Under the pieces are notes generated by a model that was not told the DNA's origin, made no database searches, and saw nothing but the letters and a program-made list of their open reading frames with translations. A program made the translations under genes and the position numbers. A stretch of DNA of 64,000 nucleotides from Cloeon dipterum. Taxonomy: Eukaryota > Arthropoda > Insecta > Ephemeroptera > Baetidae. The DNA lies in contig NC_088790.1 of the NCBI RefSeq assembly GCF_949628265.1, positions 27,780,545-27,844,544 on the forward strand, written 5' to 3'. Position 1 is the first letter of the stretch. Each line of letters starts with the position of its first letter. Below are positions 35,573-48,771 of the stretch, in pieces.

Positions 35573-38500
35573 TCAGTTCGAGATGAGACCAAGACCGTGA
35601 AGGGCCACGTACTGCTTGTGCAACCGCTGCCGGCAAAACTGGTAAAACTCTGTTTCCCGCGTGAAGTTCTTGCGCACCAGATTCTTGATCTCTTCGCTCA
35701 CTGTCGGCTTGTACAGATTTTTGTTGATTTTGCTCAGACTGTGTGATGCTTCTGAAATGAGAATACGGTTTGATTTATAATTACTCAATTATTTTTCATT
35801 AATTCATCTTTTATTACCCCAGTAAACTTCGGAAGCGCCTCTGAAAAATCTTGGAATGTAATGCTCGAAGACTGAAAGGGTTTTGTTGAAGTCCTCAAGC
35901 ACGCCGACCACCGCGTAGTGCCGCTCCACCGCAGCCTTGGCCCTTTGCAGCGCTCCAACCGTGTTGAACGGCCTTTAATCAAACAGATAATACATTTAGT
36001 CAATGCCGTTTTTTTTTTGTTCAGTTAGTCATTTTCTTACGTGCACTCTTCATCGTGGCCGCAGAAAAAGAGAGTTTGTCTCCGGTGGTCTCCGATTCCC
36101 TCCCTTGTTTCTCCTTCGATGAAACGACACTCTCGGTCGCCCCTCAAGACGCACGTCTCGAAATCCTGGAATTAATTGCGATTTATATTAAGAGGAAATA
36201 TAATTATTAAATTAAAATTTAGAATTGGTTCTTTAAAAAAATAAATTTCCTGATAAGTTAAATCTAACCGACCTATTTTTCCATGTCTTTCAGACCAAAA
36301 GTGCCCCAAAATCCTTCTTTTAGAATTTTACCGGATACGGTTTTTGAGCAAAGAAAATTAATTGCTTCCGGGGTGAGAAAAATTATGAAAATTTAACAGT
36401 GAGAAGATAAAAAATAGTACTTTTGAGTCTTGAAAGCTATTCTTTATTTTTTCAAAAATTGCAGATTTCCGAAAGGGGCTTGTGTTTGGCCCTACTAAAA
36501 TTCACCAGTTCATAGTAGTGTCAAAAACTGCCTAAATTAAAAAAGCTGATTAAATTTCCTGTTTTTTCCCCATTGAACGAATTTTTCTCAAAATTACTAT
36601 TTTCGCACAAATTTTGTCTGAAAATTTTAGTTGGCCGTTAGAGAACCTTTAAAAATACACAAAATTAAGTCAATTTATTCAAGAATCATCTCAGAAAAAA
36701 ATATCCTTTTCATTTTAATAATATCTATGATTTTCAGAGGTAAACTCAGACTCAAGGATTTTGCGGGGAAATGCACTGTTATCATTCCTCTTTTTTTCTA
36801 AATTGTTCATAAGACCGTTCGAAAGTTATATTTATCTTTACAAAAGCAGTTAATGCGGCATGAAACAAGCAATTGATTTTGCAACAGCCGTTAATTCGAA
36901 GCGCTCTTACCTTTTTGAGCCAGTTTGGATCGGGCAAGGGCAAGTCGGGGAAAACCTGCTTCCTCTCGACGTAGTACCACGGCGCTCTGATGTAGTAATA
37001 CCACGAGATGACCCGTTCCACGGGGTCACGCACCAGATTGATGTAAATAGGCGAGGGATAGCCGTACCTGCGCACACAGTCATACAAACACATTAATTTG
37101 CGTGCAAATGCAAAAGAGAGGAAAAGCGGATCTTTCGCTCGTCACAGGTGTGAAGAACGGCTGTTCCGTACTAAACAACCACGCGAGTTGTTTTATTTTA
37201 AGAAAAGAAAGTATAAGTTTAGTGAAAAATAAAAGCGACTTACTTTGTGAAGTTTGTGAAGCAGACGTGCTTGACGTACACGGACGGCGGCTCGTAGTTG
37301 CTCACCACTTGCGCCAAGTACGACTGGAAATAAATTCGTATAATTAAGAGGATAATATTTAATTTTCAAACTATTCTGTTAATAAAGCAATACTGTTTAC
37401 TGAGAGTTAGGCAATTTCAACAAAATAGGGAAGAAGAAAATTAAAAAGAAAAATGAGAGTGATTGGCGGCATGCCTGGAATTATCTCTTCTATTTAATTG
37501 TACATTGCACTCGGCCACCTGATAGAAGTGAGTATTTTTACGGTCATAATTAGGCAAAATCCACTGCAGGAAGCTGTAGGAATGACTTTTTTAACTGCTA
37601 ATAGGCGTGAATGGCCAACAAAATAAATGAACTATCTACAATAATCATAAATAATTTCATTTGTAATAAAATTTAAATGTGCGGAATAAAGGAGTAAATA
37701 AATTCATTTTAGATTTACGCAATATATTACAAATAGGTTATTTAAACCAGTTCTTATTAAGATTGACATTCCAGAAACATTTTCCCACATACGTCGTGTT
37801 CAATAATCTGGTTTTTGATGCTCTCGGGCATTTAATAATACGTTTATAAATGATTTACCTCATCCGAGCACGAGATGAGAGATGCTTATCAATTGTTTAA
37901 AAAGGCATGACGCACGAAATGCGTTATTTTAGGAAGCAGCAAAGGCTTGAAAATTGTCACAGTTACCCACATTTCTAGCCGCGGTGACGAATAATATGCT
38001 CTTGATTTTCATTATTTTCTAGGTGACACAATTAGCAATCGGCCCGTAAAAAAGACACCTCTTTATAAAAGACGAACAATATAAAATCTTGATCATTCAT
38101 CCAACAGAGCGGAAACCACTTTTACATATCTATAAAAGCTATTAACAAAAAGGCATTTTGTCGGCTCACCCGGGAAGGAGGATTTATTTAAATTTATTTT
38201 ATCTGACATGCACCTCCCTTTTTAATTTCTCCCAGCGCGTGAGATAACTATAATTCAAGCATAACTTTCGATCCTTTGCAGCTGCTTGCTTTAAAATATA
38301 AGCTGAAAACAAATTCTTGCAAGGGAAATTTGAAATAAACACGTCGCAGCTCTACTTTCAGCCAATTATGGGATACGCAAGCAGAGACCTGATCGGCAGC
38401 TTTTGCTTTCAAGAACGCACACTGCAGCCTGCTGCAACTATAGCCTCTCCGATCGTTACCCCTTTCCATTTCCAATTGAGAGTAACCTCACATCATTCAT

Positions 38501-41500
38501 TGTTTTCATACATTTAATTGACTCATCGCGCTATGGTGTATTTTTATTCTGCGAGGGAAAGTTTTTGGAATGTCCGGCCTGCCACGCCAGGTGAAAAAGT
38601 ACTTTCGATCTTCTTCTCCGCGTGAAATTAAAATTACATGTAAGCTTTACATTTCTCTCCGAACCTCAAGCACAATTAAACGCAATCAGTTTCTCTTATA
38701 TGTTATTTTACCTCATCTCGGGGAGCCAGCCGGATGGACTCGACCCTCTGCACCTTGTCCCGGTGGAAGTTAAAGCCGTTCCTGTGTGACAACCTTCTGA
38801 TCAGCTCCATAATCGTCTGGCTGCCGACCTTGGGCACTCGGTTGAAGAAAATCACGTCCTTCTGTGCTTTGGCGGTGTTGTTTAATTCAGAGACGTCAAT
38901 CTATAAAATGAATGGAGTTCTAATTTAAAAATCATAAAATATTTTTAAATGCTGTCTAGCAAATTCGAGCCAATGAATTAGAAAACTTTTGAAAATTGGC
39001 CACAGTCACTAAAACATCCGGTAAATCATTTCGACTTTCAATATTTTTTGGTGAAATAAGTTCTACGCCTGACGTTAAATATTCTCTACAGAATTAAGAC
39101 CTCAGAAAAACCTCAATTCTGAGGTTACATAAGCAGCGAAAAATTAAAATAGGCGACCGCTTGGGATTAAACAAAATTTGCTTTACTGAAATTCCCGAAA
39201 TTTTCATTTTTTTGAATTGATACTTAGGGTTGCCATTGAATTTTAAAGTATATTTTTGCACTTAAATTTCGATCAGTTAAGAATGATATCATAGCTTAAC
39301 TTACTTCTTCAGTAATTACTCTTTGGGGAATGGTACCCGCGAGAGCTGCCATCACGATTTTGCTCGGCATCGAACCTGTCGCTTCTCCTGCAGTTGTGAT
39401 CACAACAGTATTCACCGATTCTGAAACAGAAAATTCCTCATTTTAAATAATCTCTATTTGAATTGGATTAATGAGCGATTTTCCTAAAGAGAGCAAAATT
39501 GTTTTCCCTCTTATTTATAGTGATGATGCAGAGGTTGCATTGTCTAGCTGCACAGTTTAGTTTCGCTTTCCACAATAAATAACGCTGTGATTCATCAGTT
39601 TTTCAGAAAGAAAACCATCAATAAAGATTCGCTCAGGTTGCGAAAAGTGATTTAAAATTATTAGAAATTTGTTTCGCCCATAAAAAATTCCTCTCTTGAG
39701 CAAATAAGTTGCTCTCAGACTGCGCTTGAATCGTGAGTTACTTTGAAAAAGTAGTTTGACCATTACTCAAAACTAACTACCACATTGTTCGACAAAAATT
39801 ACGACTAGCTGGCACAATTGTCGCGCAAAAAACTTTCTCTGCGTCGTGCGCAAGGTATAAAAATCATCAATCGCGAGTCGTAAAAACCGGCAATATATTT
39901 TTGCTTGGGCATTGAGATCATTCAGTAACAATCTCGCCGCGATGCAAATGCGTGTAATGCTAAACAGCTCCTCTCACGTCTTCCCAAGCAGCGCGGCCTA
40001 TAAATATTGTACACTACTTTCTCACTGTCTGCCGACGTGGGCACGCGTTTATTTCGATCACACACACACACACACATGCACAAAGAGTGGCAGCCCGTCA
40101 TTTGCATCCAGCCAGCAATTACCGCGGTCATTACCGGCCGCCGTCATTACACTCATCCTTCTCTTGGACACAGCAGGCGAGGAGCGGCCCGGCACCTGAC
40201 AGAAAGGAAAACGATCCCTTCTGACCTACATCCGCACGCTGATCTTTTTTACGTCCATTCTGTATCATCGCACTTGTGATGGACGGCCGAGACTATCGCG
40301 GCGCTTTTATTGGCGAGAGAGAGAGAGAGAGTTTTTATCGTGGGGCTAGTCGTTTTTAATTTATATATATACCACCGGTTAGCACCTGGTACAGGTTTGA
40401 TCATATATAACATGTCAGACCTATGAGTTTCAGGAAGCAAAACTCTGCTGGTGTTAACTGTCAAAACATTGGAAGCTATCTTAGAGTAAGATTTTTTGAA
40501 TAGTTTTGGAGATTTTTGTTTTTTAGACTGTATTTAAACCTATATTTTCTTGCCTAAAATTGACCTAAGAAGCACTGTAATTTTTTTCAAAAAAGAACAG
40601 TGCTTTTCAAATGGTAAGGGATGTCTCCTTACTTGAAATCCGATTTAATTTCAAAATTAAGAGTTTCCCCAATAAGTGGCATACACCGTTGGACAGATCT
40701 CGACGAGAGGAATCGGAAAATGCCAAGAAAATATGTTCAAGCACTGCAAATTTTGGAGAAAATTGGCAAAACTTGAATTTTTATTGTAGGAAGGTCCTAT
40801 TTTATTATTGCAAATTGTTGGACAAATTGTTTATCGATCAATTGTTTACGGCATCCAACAATTCAAATAATTTTCAATTGTTGCCCTGTATCATTCCACT
40901 TTAAAAAATATAATTTTTCACTTCTGGTAAAAAGGAACACTTGAAATAACAATTTTAGGAGATAAATCCTTTTTAAACCAACAATGAAGACTTTAATTCG
41001 CGTATTTTTAAGGTTTTTTGTTAGGTTATAAATAAGGGATGGTTTTTAAACGGTTTGGGGCTTCAAACACTGCATTGGATGGTCTTATAAGTGGAAGCCA
41101 AAAGTTTTAAAATTAAGTGATTCGAACTCATTTGGTGTCTAGAAGAAATCAAACACTCACAATCAGAAAAAATAAAAGTCGTTGGATATAGAGGGATTAT
41201 TTTAAAGATAAATAATTATTCCCTGCTCCCTTTACATTTAATTTGCACTTTTAAATATTCATCGGGATCATTTTTTAATAAGAAGAATTATTTTCCGGAA
41301 GAAGCATGAGATCGTAGACGCATTTGAAAGCTGATGCGCTCGAGGAGATCAAGATTAAATCGCTTTTAGGATTTTTTTTCCTTCACCACACGAGTAAAAG
41401 GCAGTATTTAAATATACAATAATGACGATCATTGGCACGCGTTTCTATATTTTTATTTCCCCTTTTAAGCTACTCGGCAGTTCATTGTCAGAAGAAAGCT

Positions 41501-44500
41501 GCATGCGCGGTGGACCGCTAAACTCCAATTCCGTGCCAGAGGTAAGTCGGAAGTAGTGCCTTTCGGATTTACATGTAGATTGCTAAATTTGGCATTCAGA
41601 CGTGGAAGTGAAATTGGGCGGCTTAATTACATAAACACGAGTGCACGAACACACACATGAGTTTTAATAAAGTGAAAATTCTCCACCTTTGTTATGCGAA
41701 ATTGCTAGGTGTGTGTGTGTTGAGTGAAATAATATAAATGTAATTGCTCACGGACTGATGTAAGAGGATCGGCGCGGGAACGCTTCTTGCATTTGGTCAC
41801 ATACTGAATCTTAGAGAACGGGAAAAGCAACCAAGAAGCACACGGATTTCGATAAAAAAATAGTTATGAATGTGATTGAATATTCCTAACGGGGTCTTAT
41901 TTATAAATAAGAATTAAAATACGGGAATTTTCCTTTGAACTGTATGAACCAATGACGTTTACTTGTATTTTGAAATGTGTGAAACTTAAATTATTTATAT
42001 TGTTTTACTATGTTTTCTCTTTGACGCCCACGGGAAAATCCCAAAAATTAGTTGCGGTTCTATTTTTTTATTAGATTTTAATTCCCTTTTCCCGCTGCAA
42101 GGCAGGCCAGCCAAATAAACAAGAAACAGTCTCAATGCAAAAGCTGCGTCATTCAGAAAGCAGTCCTTCTCCAGAGCATGTTTGCTTAACTGTATTGACA
42201 GTCGGAAATGTTAATTTTCGGGCCAGACACATTTCTCTTTTCCTTTGGCCGCGGAATGAATTCGCTCTTAATTGCGACTCGGTTTTTGATAATAGAGTTC
42301 AGAGACTCATCGCTGCGGACATTCGAATGCTCTGCTGCGGCTGATTTCGCAACTTTTGACATAATTATTATATTATTACAGAAAGTACTTTCAACTTCAC
42401 TCTTCCCTCACGTCTTTTTCAAAAGCAAAGTGAGCTCTTTGCATGCTTGTTTGTAATGATTATGAGATTAAATAGCGCGTGTGAAGACAAGTGTGAATTC
42501 GTGTTGCGTGCGTGTAAGTAAAAATAAAAAATCCGGCGCAAACAAACATTAAACCAACAAGTAATTTTGTAATGTAATACGAAAGGCATTTATTATTGCA
42601 CGTGAAATTATTAATGCATTGTTCGCCGATGTTCCCATTGCGAAACTTTTGTTTTCGTTTGAAATTAATAGCGATCTGAAAAGGAAGTGAAACTTTCTTC
42701 GATCGGGGGACAAAAACAATGCACGCGTTGATTCATTACGGTTCGTTAGTGATTTTTGTATGTACGCAAGCATTTTATGCTAATACTTGAAATTGCTGAT
42801 TTGACATGCCCTGTGAGTCACCGCGGGATCCGATTCGATTGTCTACGGTAGACAGTATGAAAAGGAAAACGATATAGTGGGCGTGATTGTTCGTCTATTG
42901 TTTTCTTAATTTGAATTAAGGTGAAATTTTTTGCCTGTACGTCTTCTTAAAAAAAAAATCTTGATTTTTTGTTCTAAAAAATCCTTAAGCCCAAATTGTC
43001 CTTGAATTTTTAGGAATTAATTTAATGAAAATATTTGACAGCGTAATTTAAACCTTTTTCTAAAAAAATATGCAGGAAAAATACAGCAAATTGATTCCAG
43101 ATAAATTGGATAACGGTTGGCAGCTGCTTTTACGTTTAAAAAAATAGATAATATTATTGTATAGGATGCGAGTGAGCTGAAAATTAGAGCGTTTCGAGGT
43201 GAAGCGGGCCGCGTGTGCTAATGTCACATTGACGGCGCCGACGTGTTCACTCGAGGCTCTAATAGCAGCTGAAATAGGCAATTTGGCACGTTCGTATTTA
43301 TTTAGCGACTTGCATAACGGAGCTGTCGTTGCGCCCGATATGAAATATGGAGCGTCGCTGCCAAGATCGTCTTTGCACTTGCAATTATATTGTTGCGAGA
43401 GAGAGAGACAGACGAGAACCAGCAATAATTTGTTCTTGAGCTGTTTTGCTTTGAGTGTTTAATTCGTACCTTTCTCTTATCTTTTGGCCGATGACAAACG
43501 AAATCAGTTTCGCAAAGTCACGTTGTCAGATTTAAATTTAATCCAAGTAAATTATGTACTAAAAATTCTAAAACAAATTGTGTGAAAATCAGCTTCAAGT
43601 TTCCATGCTTAAAATATATATTTAACTCCAGCGGGGCCAGATTCGTGCGACGCGCAGATATGGCGTCTGGTGGATTATGGCGCGAAAAACGGTCACGTGA
43701 AAATGCGCGAAAAGAAGCAAGTGTTGGTCAATATTGAGACAATTTGCATTACTTTTAACTAATTGTGTCTTTTGGATCGTAAAAACAAACTCTTGACACT
43801 CGTACGGGAATCCAAAGAGAGCTTTTTGGTTCCCACATTAAGACGCCATCTTGGATCGGCGCAGTGCAAACCAATTTTATCGCGCATCTGGACCCCGCTG
43901 TTTAACCCCACAATAAAAATAGATTCATTTTTTTTACCAACGATCTAAAATTTAGATAATTGTTGTCCTATAAATAATATCGATTTTCTTTAAATAATCA
44001 AAGCTAGAAATTCAAATATTGTACTTTCTCGGTGTTACTTTTGAAAATAATTGAGTGCATGGCATTTTTTCACATTATTTATAATAAATCTCGATGGAAA
44101 TCTAACTGGATTGCCGCGCAGCCATCATCAATCACCGACACACATCATTTGCCGTTCTACTTTGCGCCAGATCAAAGTTGACGAGGCGAACCCGCATAAA
44201 TTATGGCGAAGAGCTGCTAGCTCGCAGAATAGATATCGCTTTTAATGGCCAAATGCTGTACTTTCTGCTGGATTAGACGAGATTTTAACAACGAAAGCCG
44301 CAGGACCTGAGCGAGGAGGACTCGTTTTCTATCTGCTACTATTACTAGACGAAAAGCGCCAGCGGCGGTTGCTCGACTGGGATACGCACTCACAAATTGT
44401 TCCGACAAAAGGAAAGCGAGCAAGCAGCTCCTCTACTTCCTCCGCACTTTCTGCCGCATTTTTTGGCCGTGTCGCCGGCAGGACCTGATTTTTCAGATTC

Positions 44501-47500
44501 CCGCGCCGTCACTAATTAGCCACTGACCGTGTAAGATTGGCTGCACGTGCATCACGTAATTGGTCAGAAATTATTGCGTAACGCTCTTCTTGCTCTGAAG
44601 AGCAAAAATCTTGTTTCAAACCAGGTTTCAACTCGCTTTCAATGGCCGAAATAAAACTTTAGTGCATGCAATAAAAATTCAGTAGCTTCATCGCTCCATT
44701 ATGTAAAAATTATCAAACCGCAGAACTACATAAAAGCACGACAGGCATTTTTAAATTAAAACAATCTCTTTCAGCTTGATTAAAAAAAATAATCAAGATA
44801 GTTTTCAGCATTTTCAGCTAATTGGGTGGTCATGTGATTTACTGACTTTGAATGCGAGTACGGGATTTATTTCGCTGCAATTCCCAGCCAGGAAAGGATA
44901 TCCGTAAAACGTGTGTATTGAGATTTGAGATCGTAAAAGCAATAAAATGCTACTTTCGATTCTGAGCGTAAAAAGTATTTGAAATTGCGAGGCGTGTGCA
45001 TGGCAAAGAGGTGCGCGCGTGCAAGGCATTTGTGCAAATCACGCCATAAAAGCGCCATCAAATAATAATGATGAGCCTCTCGCGCAACTGTAAATCAAAA
45101 TTTCAGATCTGAAGTGATCTTGGCTCATGAACTTTTGTTCCGGCCGTCAGGAGCAATAATAAATCTCGTGTCTGCAATTGCGGAAACTCAAGAACAAAGC
45201 GTGGAATAATAAATATTTGCGAGCGAATTTCTCTCCACTTTCTACCAGACGGCAACAGTGACCTTCGGGCAAGCAAAAATCGGTCCTTTTTATACACGTA
45301 TTTCCTGTCGAATCAAAAACACAATATATAATTCGCTTTTTTGCCCTTTGCCCGCAACTGCGGTTAACCAAGAAGGCCGCGTAATCAATTTTATACGGAA
45401 TGCTAAATCCATCGAGACTCATTTACACCATGTCGGTGCAATCGATCGCACGATCCATTAAATATCAGTCCGCGCTACACGAGCTTTTGACGTTTCTTCG
45501 AAAAGAAAATTTATACGTCATAAAAAGGTTTATTGATCATTGGGAATGGAATAATTATTCCACCTTGAGCCGTTGTTTAAAATTAAAATTAATTACGCAA
45601 TAAGCTATATTTAATGAGGCTTCGCAACTCGCAGATTAATTATTTATAAACCAGATTTCTCGCTTGATTCCAACCTAAATTTATTGTTTACAGCATAGCT
45701 TAAAAATCTGTGTTAATTTTCTTCTTATTCTTATTTAGTTCTAGGATATTAATCTCAAGATAAAAATGCAAAAAGCTCGTTAGCTAATGAGTCTGGCGTT
45801 TGCATCAGCAGACCGAAACAGACAGACGGGAAGTGCTTCTTGTGACAATTTTCTTGCCGCTCATAAAAGCAACAGCATAACAAATAAAACACAACAATTT
45901 AATGTAAAAGTGTCGGAAGAGTTTTTAATGTGCATTGCGGTATAATTTGAAGTTAATTTCGCCTTCAGGTATTAGCGCGGGAGGTAAAGGAACGGGAAAT
46001 GAAGCGATCCAGATGAGAGTTTTTCAGCGAATTGTGCAGAGCGCCATAATATATACTAATTGCATCCATGGTCTGTTTCTAATTTGCTTTTTCTGAGTAG
46101 CAGTTGTTTTGGCTACTAATCTAGCGATTCCGAAACCATTTGCTAGAGTCATGCACGCAGACACATAAATATTACATTTAGTTTCAAAATTTACATTTAA
46201 AGTGGAATGGTAAAGGGCAACAATTGAAAATTATTTGAATTGTTGGATGCCAGAAGCAATTATTGATCGATAAACAATTTGTTTAACAATTTGCAATAAT
46301 AAAAAAGGACCTTCCTACAGTAAAAATTCAAATTTGACCAATTTTCTCCAAAATTTACAGTGCTTGAACATATTTTCTTGGCATATTCCGATTCCTCTCG
46401 TCGAGATCTGTCCAACGGTGTATGCCACTTATTGGGGAAACTCTTGGTTTTGAAATTAAATCGGATTTCAAGAAAGGAGACAGCCATTACCATTTGAAAA
46501 GCACTTTCCAGCCAATTTTCTCAAGAAATTAAAGTGCTTCTTAGGTCAATTTAGGCTTTAACTGAATCCTAAAGGATGAATTCATGCATTGGCAACAAGC
46601 ATTTTCCAGGCTTTTGCAGCATAAAATAAAGTGTCTTAATATTTATTGCATTTTTCCAATTTTGAGAACTTAGACCAAAACAAAATATTGTCACGATTCT
46701 CTAATCTTCCTCCACATATTTCGTCTGTACAAACTCCTGAGGAGAGCTTGCCAAGCATGAGAACGGAGACAAAGGAAATATCAAAGTCAGCAGCTAATTC
46801 ACATTCGCGTCACATCCCCGTCTTAAGATTTTTGAACTCTCGCGAGTCGCGACGCCGAACCTTTAATGCGGCTCAACTCCCATTGTGTTTAGCAAGCGTT
46901 GCCCTTGGACAAGTGCATGTATTTTGACATTCATCTAGCAGAACTGCTACTCCAATTTTTCTGCATCGGAAATTCGGAGAGAAGCCGCTCTGAAGCGTTT
47001 AACAAGCACACTCTCGACGAAGAAGGTAATGCATTACAAGATCACTGGAACCCATCAAATATAAACGTCTTTAACTATATTTAGAAAGCCACACAACACT
47101 GCTTTATATTTCGGCAGCTGCTGGTGATTTAAGAGAAACCTCTGCATTGCAATGCGTTATTCGAATGAGCCAGCGGCGCGCAGACAACCTTGGAGGATCA
47201 AAAGCAGTTCCAAGTCCAAATATGAATCCATCTATATAAACGAAAACAGTTCTCCTACACGAAATAACACGGTGCTTAATTTATTCCTCATTGGATAATG
47301 CAGTGTCTCTAAATAAATCAAAGGTCCCGTTAGGGTAGCACGTGCGCTTGTCCCAGCAGCATTCGGCTGCGATTTGCATGAGGGGCCCACCTTTTGTTCC
47401 TTTCGCCAGCCTACTTTTCAGTTACCGCTTGTTTTCAATCTCATTCGTAAGCAACAATTATATTATTATCAAGAGTTAATAAGTGATCGTGCTGGAGCAA

Positions 47501-48739
47501 TCCTTTTGTTTTTTCGGTGAGTGGATCATGACAGAAATGTAAGGATGATCTAATTATCTGGTTATTTGGAGGAAAGAACAGTGGTTTTTAGGACGAAACA
47601 GTTGTAAAAATTGACCGCAACATCAAGAAAATATGATTTCTAGAAAAAAATTACCTATTGTTAACGAGAACAGTATTAAAATGTTCTATTTTTACCAGCG
47701 GGGGCCAGATTCGAGCGACGCGCAGATATGGAGTATTGCACGAAAAAACGGTAACGTGAAAATGCGCGAAAAGAACCAGATTTTCGTCTATTTTGTGACA
47801 TAATTTGCATTACTTGTACTAGTTGTTACTTTTGGATCGTAAAAACAAACTCTTGACACTCGTTCGGCAATCCAAAGAGAGCTTTTTGCTTCCCACATTC
47901 AGACGCCATCTTGGATCTGCGCAGTGCGAACCAATTTTATCGCCCATCTGGACCCCGCTGATTTTTACGTTTTAGTTTTGAGGTAAAAATGGCAGCAGAG
48001 CTATTGAGAGCTGTTTTGTTGTCTGTTGGACCAGGGAGAAGTGGGCCTATTAGTGCTGAAAAGTTAACAAAAAAATAAAACAGATTTACAATCAGCGCGC
48101 AGAGAAAGGAGATTTGCTCTGCTTGCAGCCAAGCAGGCAGGCGGAGACGCTTTTAGTGTTTTATTGTGCAGTACAAAGTAATTACATTACGATAAAATTT
48201 ATTGCACACCGGCACACTGAAAGATTTCCTTTTTAGAAACGGAGCTGCATCAAGAGCGATCTAAATACAAAAACAGCGTCCTCGTATTGCATTGCATACG
48301 TGCGTAGAAAAAAGCAGTGTTTATCGGCCTTCGGAGCACAATACTAGTTGCTCAAATACATTGAGGTTTTTGTTATAAATGGGATGCGCTTGAGCAATTC
48401 GAGCAAAAAATTAAATTGTCTGAATGGCCAGTTGCGGTCGAAAAATTTGTTTCACACGGGACCAACACTCAGCAGGGTATAACTGAAAATATGAAAGGAA
48501 AAAATGATTTAACCGGTTTGCTCGAACAGAAAGGCTGAGATTTTCCCTCTCGTCTGCTTTAATGGCTATTTTGCGACCTTTCAACTGGAAAGTAAAATCA
48601 TCCAGATCATCTGCAAGCCTTGTACTTGATTCCGCGGAAGAAAGGCGTGTAATCGAGGTATTTTAATTGAATTCAGCAAACGGGATAATGATAAATCGCC
48701 AGAGAGAACGTCCTCTCTTTCTCCGCAGGTCAAATTCTC

Positions 48740-48771
<32 letters not shown>

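Noticed and set aside
36774-36792. Fragment resembling a family A terminus (GTTATCATTCCTC)
   Set aside because: Too short and not followed by any internal family sequence.
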